Part shown: positions 17,177 through 25,789 of the stretch, piece by piece
Layout of the letters: each line of letters opens with the position of its first letter
Numbering within the stretch: the stretch's first letter is position 1
Assembly: GCF_014874065.1 (NCBI RefSeq)
Contig: NZ_JADBEE010000001.1
Location: forward strand, 496,001 to 560,000
Length of the DNA: 64,000 bases
Source of the DNA: Nesterenkonia halotolerans
GTDB taxonomy: Bacteria; Actinomycetota; Actinomycetes; Actinomycetales; Micrococcaceae
Direction: 5' to 3'
Notes under the pieces: generated by a model
What the model was told of the DNA's origin: nothing
Databases searched by the model: none
What the model saw: the letters and a program-made list of their open reading frames with translations, nothing else
Made by a program: the position numbers and the translations under genes

Positions 17177-17703
17177 CGCATGTCGATTCTTCTCGGCGGT
17201 GCTGAGTGCAGCGCATCTGAGCTGAGATTATCTGGCAGCAAAGACCATGTCTGCCTGACGCATCGGCTACACAAGCTTGGAGGCCCGATTGGCGACTTTC
17301 GTTCCCTGTGTCGTCTGTGTACAGCAGGGCGGCGCTGAGACGCAGAGACTCCGTCGCATCGATCAGGAGGAGACTCTCTCAGCACGCTAGACGATCCCTC
17401 AGCGGGCATCGAGTGCACAACTGGAATGTAAGTGTCCGAAAGACACCCGACTATCGGGCACCGGAAGCGATCGCTCACCCGGCACTCCCGGCCCTCCGAG
17501 CAGCCCAGATTTCTAAGTCACAGCGTCAAGTCACATTGGCCTGACCCCCCAGACTGGCCACACTTAAATTCCGGGGATTCCCGGTGACCGTGCCTAGGGC
17601 TTCGAGTCGGAGATCAAAAAAATACAAATGCGGCGGACGTTTTGGGCTCGGCCGGACATGTACTAGGTGACAAGGTATTCATCCCCAGTGGAAGGACCGT
17701 GAG
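17177..17703. other. Intergenic stretch with a repeat copy
   Basis: About 530 bp without a convincing gene. It contains hairpin repeat copy B (17390-17489) and should hold the promoter of the membrane protein-sigma factor operon. Confidence 0.4.
17390..17489. repeat. Dispersed hairpin repeat, copy B
   Basis: Starts GACGATCCCTCAGCGGGCAT, matching copy A, followed by CTGGAATGTAAGTGTCCG. Two stems follow: GTGTC (17432-17436)/GACAC (17442-17446) and CCCGA (17446-17450)/TCGGG (17454-17458). It ends with CGATCGCTCACCCGGCACTC, which matches the end of copy C near 21088. Its first 15 bases also occur exactly at 6313-6327. Confidence 0.55.
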
Positions 17704-18447
17704 ATGACTGGCTCACCTCGTGACCATGACCAGCCCCCAGGCGGCGATGATCCTCTAGACACCCGCTTGAATTACTCCGCGCCGGCAGGAACCCCTGCCA
17801 CCCTTGAAATTCAGGAAGAACTGGATCGGGTCTCTACAGAAACCCGCAAGAAGGCCGGGAAGGCTCCCCAGCACAGTCGATTCCGGCTCTCACGCGGTGC
17901 CGCCTGTGGTCTTGCCGCCTTCCTACTTGTAGGTGGCACCACCGCGGCGGTCGCGGTAACCGAGTTGCGCAGCTACTGGGCGGACATGGGAACAGAACCT
18001 CACGCGAGCTACAGCTTCGAACTCCCCAGCGGTGCCGAATGCGACGTAGAAGTCCGGATGCTCAGCATGGGCCCTCCCGGGGTCGAGAACACAGGCGACT
18101 ACTCGATGACGGCCGAACAAGACGCCTTCGCCCGAGAGATCACGTCAGATGCTCAATCCCGAGTTGATGAGCTGGTGAAAACCGAGAGGTTTCAGGAAAC
18201 ACTTGAGGTGCAGAGTAATTTCCCTGGTGCGCTAGATAGAAGCGAAGACGCCGCGTATTTCCATGCCGTAGATCTCGAGCTTTCTTTCGGAATTCATATT
18301 GATCATGAAGATGCCATGGAGGACATCCGTGTGGGTGGTTACACCGTGGGACACTCCTGCCCCGGGGCCGATTTCGAGGGCAGCTGGTTAGAAGAGTCGA
18401 ACGACATGGATGCCCACGAAACCGAGCGAGGGGGGATGGGAGGTTGA
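17704..18447 (+). CDS. Single-span membrane protein paired with an ECF sigma factor
   Basis: A 247-residue protein with a cytoplasmic N-terminus of about 60 residues, one transmembrane helix (about 68-88, GLAAFLLVGGTTAAVAV) and an outer domain with Cys residues in GAECDVEV and GHSCPG. It starts at ATG 17704. Its stop overlaps the TTG start of the sigma gene (TTGA), so the two are translationally coupled. The topology suits an anti-sigma factor or signal sensor, but no known anti-sigma domain is visible, so this is inferred from context. Confidence 0.7.
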   Translation: MTGSPRDHDQPPGGDDPLDTRLNYSAPAGTPATLEIQEELDRVSTETRKKAGKAPQHSRFRLSRGAACGLAAFLLVGGTTAAVAVTELRSYWADMGTEPHASYSFELPSGAECDVEVRMLSMGPPGVENTGDYSMTAEQDAFAREITSDAQSRVDELVKTERFQETLEVQSNFPGALDRSEDAAYFHAVDLELSFGIHIDHEDAMEDIRVGGYTVGHSCPGADFEGSWLEESNDMDAHETERGGMGG

Positions 18448-19013
18448 GAAACTCACACGATTCCCCTGTGGAAGCATCCGTCCGCGCCAACTCACTCGAT
18501 CTACTGCACTACTTCGAACGCCGCACCGCCCCCGACACCGCGGCAGATCTGGTGGCCGAGACGATGCTGGTCGCGTGGCAACGCGAAGAGGACGACCCTC
18601 AGGGCGCCGAAGTTTCCCGGATGTGGTTGTTCGGCATCGCGCGGAACGTGCTGATGAACTCAGAGCGGGGGCAGCGCCGTCGACACCGGTTGGCCAGCAA
18701 GCTGAAGATGATGCTGCGGCCAGAGGACGCTTCCCAGGCAGCTGACGACCTCGTTGAAGTCCGCGACGCCGTGCAACGACTCGACCCCCAGCTCAGCGAG
18801 CTGGTGAAACTCGTGCACTGGGAAGGCTTCAGCGTCACCGACGCCGGCCAGATCCTGGGCCTTCCCGCCTCGACTGCGCGGGGACACTACCAACGGGCGA
18901 AACAACAGTTGCGAGAAGCTCTCGACCCGAGCGACTCAGAAGCCCAGCACTGCCCGGCCACTCTCCCTCACGTAGACCTCAGTGCCTTTCCCGGCCACTC
19001 CCCCAGCCCGTAA
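18444..19013 (+). CDS. RNA polymerase sigma factor, ECF type
   Basis: A 189-residue sigma-70-like factor. Region 2 covers about residues 15-70 (HYFERRTAPDTAADLVAETM, then RMWLFGIARNVLMNSERG) and region 4 about residues 105-155 (LDPQLSELVKLVHWEGFS and LGLPASTARGHYQRAKQQL). A Pro/Ser-rich tail follows. The TTG start at 18444 overlaps the stop of the membrane-protein gene. The order (putative anti-sigma first, sigma second) is the reverse of the common ECF layout. Confidence 0.9.
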   Translation: MRNSHDSPVEASVRANSLDLLHYFERRTAPDTAADLVAETMLVAWQREEDDPQGAEVSRMWLFGIARNVLMNSERGQRRRHRLASKLKMMLRPEDASQAADDLVEVRDAVQRLDPQLSELVKLVHWEGFSVTDAGQILGLPASTARGHYQRAKQQLREALDPSDSEAQHCPATLPHVDLSAFPGHSPSP

Positions 19014-19225
19014 TTGTGCGTGGCGTCGCGAGCAGTCGGTCTGTCTCCACCCGCAAGTGACGCCCTGGGGTGGGTGGTTTCGTCGCGTCAACGCTGGTCG
19101 CGCGGGCTGGACGGGTGCCAAGCTGAGGATTTGGGCACTTGACGGCGTCCTATAGTCACTTGTTTTACAATCTTGTACTCTAAAAATTCAACGAAGTTTG
19201 TCTACAGCAACTTTCGGAAGGCGAC

Positions 19226-19621
19226 ATGTCGCACAAGAAATTCATGATCTTTCCAGTCGTGGGCTGCGCCCTCCTCTTGACGTCCTGCGGAACTCCGTCA
19301 CCTGAGGCCGAAGACAGCACCGCTTCTCTGCCAGCGGAGTTAGCGTCACCCCCCGAGGGGGCAGACGAAACGCTTCCTAGAGAGCCGACGAATCCCCCGG
19401 CACCTCCGGCGGACTGCCCCTACTACGAAGAAGTCGCTGAAGTTCCTGACGACGAGCAGTTCGACCTTGCCGTTGAACTCGGTTGCGAATACGACATCTA
19501 CGGCGAAATTCAGTTTGAGGGGCCCATCCGGATCCTCGATGACGACGCTGTCATGGTCGGACTGATAGATCCCGATCGGGCTATGACTGAAGAAGAGATG
19601 GAAGAAGCCGGATACCTCTAA
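19226..19621 (+). CDS. Small acidic lipoprotein
   Basis: A 131-residue protein beginning MSHKKFMIFPVVGCALLLTSC, a lipoprotein signal with lipobox LLTSC. The mature part is a Pro/Glu-rich linker and a short acidic domain with two cysteines (DCPYYEE and LGCEYD). ATG at 19226 with GGAAGG about 6 nt upstream. A TTGACG at 19139 and TACAAT at 19166 precede it, but their 21-bp spacing is long. Function unknown. Confidence 0.75.
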   Translation: MSHKKFMIFPVVGCALLLTSCGTPSPEAEDSTASLPAELASPPEGADETLPREPTNPPAPPADCPYYEEVAEVPDDEQFDLAVELGCEYDIYGEIQFEGPIRILDDDAVMVGLIDPDRAMTEEEMEEAGYL

Positions 19622-20009
19622 CACGAGAAAAATCGAGGTCCGCACGATTCCTTGCTCATGATCGTGTGGGCCTCTACTCGTGGAGTCCCGCGCGTGGTTT
19701 ACCGGTATGGACCTCGAGCACTTCGCAGCGATGATGGCGCACCCAATGACCGGAGATGCCTTGGTCCGCCTGTATCGAGGTGACTCCCAGCGAGGCCACT
19801 GGACCTCCACATGTCGCCGCGAATCACAAAGTCGATGCACGCTAAGGGATGGTCTAGCGGGCGTCCTGAGTAACGCCTTGTGCTGGAATCGCATCTGCGG
19901 GGAATGTTGCGAAACCGGCTTGTTTGGGAGAGCCGCTAGTTCGATTTCGTACTGGGAGTGTTTGACTAGGCGTCGAGGACGAGTTCAGGTCAATTATTTC
20001 GGAGGCGTC
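19622..20009. other. Intergenic stretch, no gene seen
   Basis: About 390 bp between the lipoprotein and DUF4188 genes. The DUF4188 frame is open back to 19680, but this upstream part does not read like protein and lacks a ribosome-binding site. Confidence 0.4.
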
Positions 20010-20486
20010 ATGCCCAAGATCATCAGAGGGCGGCACACACACCGGCACGAAGGGCCTGTTGTGGTGTTCATGATCGGGATGACCATTAATAAGCCGTGGA
20101 AGTTCAACCGGTGGGCCCCAGTCTTCGCGGCAATGCCGAAGATGTTGGAGGAGCTCTCACGTGATCCAGACTCAGGGCTACTCGGTTACCGGATGACGAT
20201 TGGCCGCGGTGGGCCGCTGGTGATCCAGTACTGGTCATCGACCGAGGCCCTGTATCGGTATGCCGCTGATCCGGAGTCCTCCCACCGGCCGGCCTGGGCT
20301 GCGTTTAATCGCCGCGCCCGACAAGACCCGGGGGCAGTAGGGATTTGGCACGAGACTTATGCGGTTGAGAAAGCGGAGTCGGTCTATGTCGATACGCCAG
20401 CAGCAGGGCTGAGTCGGGCGACATCATCGGTGCCAGTCACGACGGCTAGGACCAACGCTCAGGACCGTCTCAATTTCGGGGCGTAG
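20010..20486 (+). CDS. DUF4188 family protein (monooxygenase-like)
   Basis: About 158 residues. GGPLVIQYWSSTEALYRYAAD and AVGIWHETYAV are typical of DUF4188, a dimeric alpha-beta barrel family often annotated as monooxygenase-like; no substrate is known. The ATG at 20010 is set by GGAGG at 20001-20005. A longer in-frame reading from 19680 is rejected. It stands alone. Confidence 0.82.
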   Translation: MPKIIRGRHTHRHEGPVVVFMIGMTINKPWKFNRWAPVFAAMPKMLEELSRDPDSGLLGYRMTIGRGGPLVIQYWSSTEALYRYAADPESSHRPAWAAFNRRARQDPGAVGIWHETYAVEKAESVYVDTPAAGLSRATSSVPVTTARTNAQDRLNFGA

Positions 20487-20662
20487 TGCTGGTCATCGGA
20501 GGCACATGTCTGGATCCGACGGCGAAGAAGCGGGGCTCTCAGTCCAAGGGAGGCCCTGGAGCTCACCTGTCGTGGGCAGCCCAGCAGCTAATTAGTTCAC
20601 ACTCTGCATGGGGCCGGATGCGCTGAGATTCCTCGGCGGGGCCTCTGGAGGAAACGCGGTGG

Positions 20663-20755
20663 GCCCGTCTGGTAGTCGCTACCGGGCGTAAGCCGATCTC
20701 TGAGCGTGCACCGAAGCATCACCTGAAGCAGGGGCGCCCGCAAGGCGACCCGTCC
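20663..20755. repeat. Hairpin and diverged dispersed repeat, copy D
   Basis: A hairpin GGTAG (20671-20675) / CTACC (20679-20683) sits within GCCC (20663-20666) / GGGC (20684-20687). It is followed by CCGATCTCTGAGCGTGCA and CCTGAAGCAGGGGCGCCCGC, which follow the block order of copies A and B with several differences. Confidence 0.4.
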
Positions 20756-20758
20756 GCG

Positions 20759-20965
20759 TTAGAACAACTCGGCTGTTTCCTGCTCGGTGAGTTCGATTTC
20801 CTGGCCGTTATCGCCGAGCCAGTAGAAGGAACCCTGACCAGGCCTCGGACGGGGTCTTTTGGTCACCGTGTACGTCGCTCCGTTCTGCACTTTCACGCTA
20901 GGAGCACGTCCGTTGTATGCCTGGCCATTCGTCTCCATATCCATGTTCGTGACTCTAGCCACCAT
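20759..20965 (-). CDS. Small hypothetical protein
   Basis: A frame of about 68 residues beginning MVARVTNMDMETNG and ending WLGDNGQEIELTEQETAELF. The C-terminal half reads like a small beta domain with an acidic helix. Alternative starts lie at 20980 and 20944. It lies between repeat copies D and C and may belong to the degenerate mobile region. No family recognised. Confidence 0.4.
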   Translation of the reverse strand: MVARVTNMDMETNGQAYNGRAPSVKVQNGATYTVTKRPRPRPGQGSFYWLGDNGQEIELTEQETAELF

Positions 20966-21040
20966 TACGGAAGGCGTCACGGAACTATTCGAACCAGAAC
21001 CTAGTTCTGAAGGATGATCTCGTATCGGTCGTCACCTGCT

Positions 21041-21088
21041 TAAGCGGAACATGAGTGCCCGTAAGCCGGTCGCTCACCGGGCACTCCC
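21041..21088. repeat. Dispersed hairpin repeat, copy C, upstream of the recombinase
   Basis: Contains a perfect 9-bp inverted repeat, GAGTGCCCG (21053-21061) and CGGGCACTC (21078-21086), with a 16-nt spacer. The stretch GTCGCTCACCGGGCACTCCC matches the end of copy B with few changes. It lies about 105 bp before the serine recombinase start, so it could be a recombination or regulatory site, but nothing proves that. Confidence 0.5.
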
Positions 21089-21190
21089 CCACACCGAATC
21101 CACCCCATATAGATACTGGGCTCCGGATGCACGTATACCCCGCCCGATTAAAAGCACGGTGAACGCCCCTTATCTGCAACACTTGGGATC

Positions 21191-21782
21191 ATGACTGGAC
21201 TGAAGATCGGATACGCCCGGGTTTCGACCACAGGGCAAGACCTCACCGCCCAACGCGAAGGACTCATCGGACTCGGCGTGGACCGGCGTGGACCCCGATC
21301 AGGTCTACGTCGACCACGGACTCACCGGCACCAACCGAACCCGCCCCGGGCTCCGTGAAGCGCTCGCCGCCGTCCGCTCTGGGGACACACTGGTGGTGAC
21401 CAAGCTCGACCGACTCGCCCGGTCGCTGCCGGATGCGCGGAACATCGCTGACGAGCTCACCGCCAAAGGGGTGACGCTAAGCATCGGGGCCAGTCTCTAC
21501 GATCCAAATGATGCGGTGGGCCGACTGCTCTACAACGTCCTCGGCATGGTGGCGGAGTTCGAGGCCGATCTGATTCGGGCGCGCACACGAGAAGGGATGG
21601 CGATCGCAAAGTCCAAGGGTCGGCTACGTGGGAAGCAGCCCAAGCTCTCGCCTTCGAAGCGCAAGCACCTACTCGCCACCCATGCAGCTGGAACTCACAC
21701 TCAGTCCGAGCTGGCGGAGCTCTTCGATGTCTCCCGCGCCACGATCTACCGAGAGCTCCAGCGCGCACTACCAGACGGGTAA
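21191..21782 (+). pseudogene. Serine recombinase (resolvase/invertase family) broken by a 10-bp duplication
   Basis: The frame from ATG 21191 encodes the N-terminus with the catalytic serine (IGYARVSTTGQDL), then shifts. GGCGTGGACC is present twice in tandem, at 21275-21284 and 21285-21294; removing one copy restores GLGVDPDQVYVDHGLTGTNR and a continuous protein of about 193 residues. The rest keeps the resolvase core (LVVTKLDRLARSLPDARNI), the long helix and a C-terminal helix-turn-helix (SELAELFDVSRATIYREL). The piece from 21288 alone lacks the catalytic serine. Gene family: Hin/Pin/TnpR-like. Confidence 0.88.
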
Positions 21783-21870
21783 ACCTTTAGGAAAAGGTTG
21801 CGAGGCATTCGAAAGAACTAGCGACGAAGGATTGCAGTCCAGTAACGTATTTACAATTTAATATTGGACT
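21783..21870. terminator. Inverted repeats between the recombinase and the OLD-type gene
   Basis: AACCTTT (21783-21789) / AAAGGTT (21794-21800) forms a short stem right after the recombinase stop, and AGTCCA (21836-21841) / TGGACT (21865-21870) forms a second, followed by a six-T run near 21881. The two genes converge here, so a terminator is plausible. The stretch is markedly AT-rich. Confidence 0.35.
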
Positions 21871-21906
21871 CGTGCCATGCTTTTTTAGTAGATTTCACAT
21901 TTATTA

Positions 21907-23712
21907 CTATGCAGCTCTATTCACAATACTTCTAATTTTAAACACTCCGGATTTGAGAATTCTTTTCACGTGTGCTTGTGTAACTTGGTTACTCTGCTGT
22001 CCATCCGTCAAAGCAGCTTGAAGCCAAGGCAGCCCTTTCCTTGCGGTGACCTCTGGCGCAAGTCCTTCGAGCTCCCCTTCGCGGACAAGCACCACTCCAG
22101 CCTCATCCAAAAGAGCGAGCAATTTTTGCGCCGCCGTGTATGATTCACCTTTAAAAGCAGACATTCCATGCTCTTTTACGGCAGACCATGGCGAATCTTT
22201 AGTGCGTGAAAGCGCACTTATAGTCTTTTTGTGCTCAGCACTGAACTTCTCTCCGCGACTCTCATGCAAAGCAGATTCTATTGACACAAGAACATCGTTA
22301 ACAGTCGCGGGCTCTCGGCTAGTGTTGAGGTTCACCGTCGCCAGACGCCACGCGTCAGACATCTCAGTAGTCCATTCGGCACCTAATGATTCAACGAGAG
22401 CCTTAAGCTTTGATACATCCGCCAGCATATCCAGGTCCGGTGCAACGACAACTGGAACGTTTACCGCTGTTAGCGCCGCTGCGACCTTGGCCATCCCATC
22501 CTTGCCCCCCGTTGGAACAAACAAAATTTCGTTGCGCGGAACGCTGTCTTCCCTGGGCTCACCAGTCTCCACTGCAGCCGCGAGGTACGCGCAGTCGCCC
22601 TCAGCTTCTGCGACGACTACTAATCGGTGGAACAAGCCATCCAGTACATTCGTGTACTTCAACACTGGATCCGCCCAAAGATCTCTAAGCTGATTCGAGT
22701 CGAGTCGGCTACCCCGCGCGGGCCCATCACCGCGGGTCAACCGAACTACTGAAACATCTACACCAGAGTCGAGCAAACCGGTTAAAAAACTTCGGTCGTG
22801 AGTGGCGACAATTATTTGTAGACCAGTACTTACGGCGATACGTCCCAGCTCGGCTCCGAGAGCATGAGCTTGCGGCGGGTGCAAGAACGCTTCTGGTTCA
22901 TCAATTATGACAATCTTGTACGCTGCAGTAATTATTGGCAGCAGCTGTCCCATGAGACTGCGCATACCATCGCCTTGGGCATCCAGGGGATGCAAGGCTG
23001 CTACGCGCTCTCGATACTCTGCCGAGATATCGTCAATCCTAGGTGGTTCCATCTCTGTCTCGCCGACGCGTAGGCGTATGGTTCGACCCAGAGTGTCCAA
23101 CGTCAGTGGCTTGCCAAATATCTGTTGGGAGATTGCACTGACGTTCTCGAGAAGTTCTTTCGAGTCCTGTAAGTAGTGGATGGGATGCTCGGGCGGGTCC
23201 GTATGGGAGTCACGCATCTCGGCGGCACCCCCGATATTAAATCTCCGCTGAGCGTCACCGTAGAACACGACGGATCCCGCGAGTCCACCAAGACCTGCGG
23301 AAGAGTGCGTCCAGTTGTACTGAATGGTGGCCGGATCCAGTATCCCCGTCTCTGCTCGATGAAACCCGGATTGATGGTCCTGAACAACGAAACTCGCGTT
23401 CTGTCCAAGCCAAGAAATTGCATCCGCAGTGGTTCCTCGTCGAGTCACGTTTAGGGACTCGACAGCTACTCGGGGTCGTTCGGCTGATCCTCGACGATGG
23501 GAGATCAACTCCGAGATTTCGCGAAGAAGCGTCGATTTGCCTGCGTTGTTCGAGCCTACGATAGCCGTGACGCCGGCTCGTTGTATTGGGACCGATTCAC
23601 CCCCGGCCATGTTTATTCTGTCGATCGAGAAGTCGAACGCAGTCGAATCTGCATCTGCCACGTCCGTGCGGTCCGGGAAAGCTGCCAGAAACTGATCGAT
23701 CCAGGTGTCCAC
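21907..23712 (-). CDS. OLD-family ATPase with C-terminal TOPRIM-like nuclease domain
   Basis: A 601-residue protein. The N-terminal ABC-type ATPase has Walker A GSNNAGKST (near residue 55), Walker B IVIIDEPEAFLHP and the switch histidine in VATHDRS. After about residue 365 a TOPRIM-like part follows (VVVAEAEGDCAYLAAA, then VPTGGKDGM and VVVAPDLDML), with the expected acidic residues. This is the architecture of OLD nucleases, several of which act in phage defence. The start is GTG 23712 with GGGAG 7 nt upstream. No UvrD-like helicase partner adjoins it. The gene and its 3' flank are visibly richer in A and T than their neighbours, and a dead recombinase is next door, which points to transfer. 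Confidence 0.85.
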   Translation of the reverse strand: MDTWIDQFLAAFPDRTDVADADSTAFDFSIDRINMAGGESVPIQRAGVTAIVGSNNAGKSTLLREISELISHRRGSAERPRVAVESLNVTRRGTTADAISWLGQNASFVVQDHQSGFHRAETGILDPATIQYNWTHSSAGLGGLAGSVVFYGDAQRRFNIGGAAEMRDSHTDPPEHPIHYLQDSKELLENVSAISQQIFGKPLTLDTLGRTIRLRVGETEMEPPRIDDISAEYRERVAALHPLDAQGDGMRSLMGQLLPIITAAYKIVIIDEPEAFLHPPQAHALGAELGRIAVSTGLQIIVATHDRSFLTGLLDSGVDVSVVRLTRGDGPARGSRLDSNQLRDLWADPVLKYTNVLDGLFHRLVVVAEAEGDCAYLAAAVETGEPREDSVPRNEILFVPTGGKDGMAKVAAALTAVNVPVVVAPDLDMLADVSKLKALVESLGAEWTTEMSDAWRLATVNLNTSREPATVNDVLVSIESALHESRGEKFSAEHKKTISALSRTKDSPWSAVKEHGMSAFKGESYTAAQKLLALLDEAGVVLVREGELEGLAPEVTARKGLPWLQAALTDGQQSNQVTQAHVKRILKSGVFKIRSIVNRAA

Positions 23713-24017
23713 CGTTAAACTCCCACGTCATCCGCTGGTATTGACTCATTTTTTAGTCGGTCGTTAGGTAAATCGTATCTCCACACCACCGACGGGTAGT
23801 CCTGGATTCCACTTTCGTCCGTTGAGTCGCTCCGACCTCGCTGTCGAAATGCAAACCGTCAATCGACCCGTACCCATAGATGTCTTATAAACCTACAGCT
23901 TTATGCGACGCCCAACTTTGAGCCCGTCGCAGCCATGGGCCGAGTGTTTCGAACCATCAGGACGGCTTGAGCCCCCACTGCAAACCTGCAACACCACAAT
24001 CAGTGGCCCGTCATCGC
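23713..24017. other. Intergenic stretch, no gene seen
   Basis: About 300 bp upstream of the OLD-type gene, also fairly AT-rich at its left part. It should hold that gene's promoter. No reading frame is convincing. Confidence 0.4.
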
Positions 24018-24287
24018 CTAGGAGCCGGGGTTGCGGGGTTGTTCAGGTCGTGGGTCTGCTCGACGTTCAGCCAGTGAACGATCTTTCGGGCCCCGGACCG
24101 TGTTGGGTTCATCAGAACGGCTCACGCTCCACATGAAAGCTGCAAACGAGACGCCCCACAGAGTTGTCCAAGCCATACCGGCCAGTGAGCGATCCCCCGG
24201 GAGGAAGTAGCGCGCCATCTCGATCACCACGACGAGAACCATCCCCAGGCCGGCACCAACGAGTAGGTCCTTACCCGTCTTGCCCAT
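24018..24287 (-). CDS. Small membrane protein (second of a pair)
   Basis: An 89-residue protein beginning MGKTGKDLLVG with two hydrophobic segments (about 8-30 and 38-56) and a basic, proline-rich tail. AAGGA precedes the ATG at 24287. Its 5' end overlaps the gene at 24271-24465 by 17 bp, so they are one transcription unit. Function unknown. Confidence 0.6.
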   Translation of the reverse strand: MGKTGKDLLVGAGLGMVLVVVIEMARYFLPGDRSLAGMAWTTLWGVSFAAFMWSVSRSDEPNTVRGPKDRSLAERRADPRPEQPRNPGS

Positions 24288-24465
24288 GGGGTGTCCTTCG
24301 TTGGGGATTGACGATCGCCAGGACGCTCCACACCACGGCACAGCCCACGAAGAGTCCGAAGCTCCACCAATTGTTGACGCCGCCTGGCAGCTGAGCCAGG
24401 GCCGCAAACAGAGAAAGTGCGGCAACGAGTGTCGCCAGCTTCCGAGTGACCGAGGCGTCTCTCAT
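24271..24465 (-). CDS. Small membrane protein (first of a pair)
   Basis: A 64-residue protein with two hydrophobic segments (LATLVAALSLFAALAQL and FGLFVGCAVVWSVLAIV). GGGAGGG lies immediately before the ATG at 24465. It is coupled to the following small membrane-protein gene. No family recognised. Confidence 0.6.
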   Translation of the reverse strand: MRDASVTRKLATLVAALSLFAALAQLPGGVNNWWSFGLFVGCAVVWSVLAIVNPQRRTPHGQDG

Positions 24466-24760
24466 AGGCCCTCCCTGAGACTGCTGTGTCTCGACAACTG
24501 TGGCCGCAACCAGCGGTTATTCAGAGGTGGAGCACTTCGCACTCTGTCAGCGACTTCGCCGGCCAAGGCGGCAGCCGTCTGTACAGACACAATTATCGAG
24601 CACCGTTCCATGGGCCGAGAGTATCAATGTTCAGAAACGCAGAGACCCCTTGGAAAGCGATAGTGGGACACCTTCTGGGGCAGAAGCGCGATCGCGATAT
24701 CGGGATATACGGCTGAGGCCGGAGAGTTTTCCATAACCAACAATGTGGGAGAGGAGCCGC

Positions 24761-25789
24761 TTATTGCTCGCTCTCGAAAGAGGCCCGGCTGCGTTGAGCT
24801 AAAGCGCTGAGGAGCGAGGCGCCGGCTGTGGAGTCTTTGACGGCGATGCCCACGCGGCGCTGTCCGCTTCGAGAAATGTCGATAGCTTCCCCGCCGCGGA
24901 TGATCACACCGACAGTCCCGCTGGGCTCAGAGAGTGACGTGCGGATTCCCCATCCACCGAACTCTCTCAGGGGGCTTTGCACTACTCGCGACTCCACTCC
25001 CTGCACCTCGTCTGCTGGGACATGCAGCCGTGGCCACCCAAGCACGGCCCTAGCGGTCAGGCCTCGAGAATCAACTCTGACTCGCCAGACCATCGCGCTC
25101 GAGACCAGCATAAGCACGACCACACCCGCTGCGAATCCGAACCATGAGTCACTGACCCAAGAAGCCCAGCCCAGAATTCCCAGGGTGGCTCCTCCCACGA
25201 GGACGCCGACCATCAGGAACATCGGGGTAGGAAAGACGCGCTTGATCCATACGGCGCGTTCACCCTCTGCAAGTGCGGCCTTGTCTCCTGCGACTGGACC
25301 TCTCGCTGGGAGCCTGGCATCACTTCCAGCAGTCAAGGCAGCAATAGCGCCTACTGCGATACCCAGAGCTCCGGCAATCAATAGGTTCGTCTCGAACCCT
25401 TCTGGAACCGTGCCAGGCTCAGTGTCGAGCTGCACTGCCAAGGGAGCGAGCAAAAGACCTGCGAAGAAGACTGACTGCCCAACAGCAAGACCAAGAACCA
25501 AGCGGCGGACCATCGCCGTTCTACCAGCGCCGACAGCGAAGACGGCTAGTAGCACCAAGCTCAACACCGCTATAGCCCCGTTGACCCACAACAACTCATC
25601 GACGGGTCCGCGTCGGGTGACTTTCTCTCCCCACTGGAGCGCCACCTCCTCAGGAAGACGAGGTAACCATCGAAACGCCTGGATGAACGCTGCCCCGGTG
25701 ACGAGGGCAGGGACCAAGACGCCCCAGATGATTCGGCGTCCCAGGTATGGGACGGCTCGCTTCTCGTCTGTCATCGCTGGTGCACTCAT
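24761..25789 (-). CDS. Multi-span membrane protein with C-terminal PH-like domain (DUF1648-like N-terminus)
   Basis: A 342-residue protein. The first third (RRIIWGVLVPALVTGAAFIQ, then WLPRLPEEVALQWG) resembles DUF1648 membrane proteins; about six spans precede a cytoplasmic domain of some 100 residues (RVRVDSRGLTARAVLGWPRL, EVQGVESRVV, GVIIRGGEAIDISRSG) with a bacterial PH-like pattern. The ATG overlaps the stop of the upstream GntR gene (ATGA), so they form an operon. Its PH-like part resembles the protein at 30407-30874. Function unknown; a sensor or envelope-stress role is possible. Confidence 0.75.
   Translation of the reverse strand: MSAPAMTDEKRAVPYLGRRIIWGVLVPALVTGAAFIQAFRWLPRLPEEVALQWGEKVTRRGPVDELLWVNGAIAVLSLVLLAVFAVGAGRTAMVRRLVLGLAVGQSVFFAGLLLAPLAVQLDTEPGTVPEGFETNLLIAGALGIAVGAIAALTAGSDARLPARGPVAGDKAALAEGERAVWIKRVFPTPMFLMVGVLVGGATLGILGWASWVSDSWFGFAAGVVVLMLVSSAMVWRVRVDSRGLTARAVLGWPRLHVPADEVQGVESRVVQSPLREFGGWGIRTSLSEPSGTVGVIIRGGEAIDISRSGQRRVGIAVKDSTAGASLLSALAQRSRASFESEQ

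Noticed and set aside
19680-20009. N-terminal extension of the DUF4188 protein back to 19680
   Set aside because: Sequence is not protein-like, and a strong GGAGG fixes the start at 20010.
21288-21782. Recombinase as an intact gene starting at 21288
   Set aside because: This start would remove the catalytic serine; the duplication explains the shorter frame.
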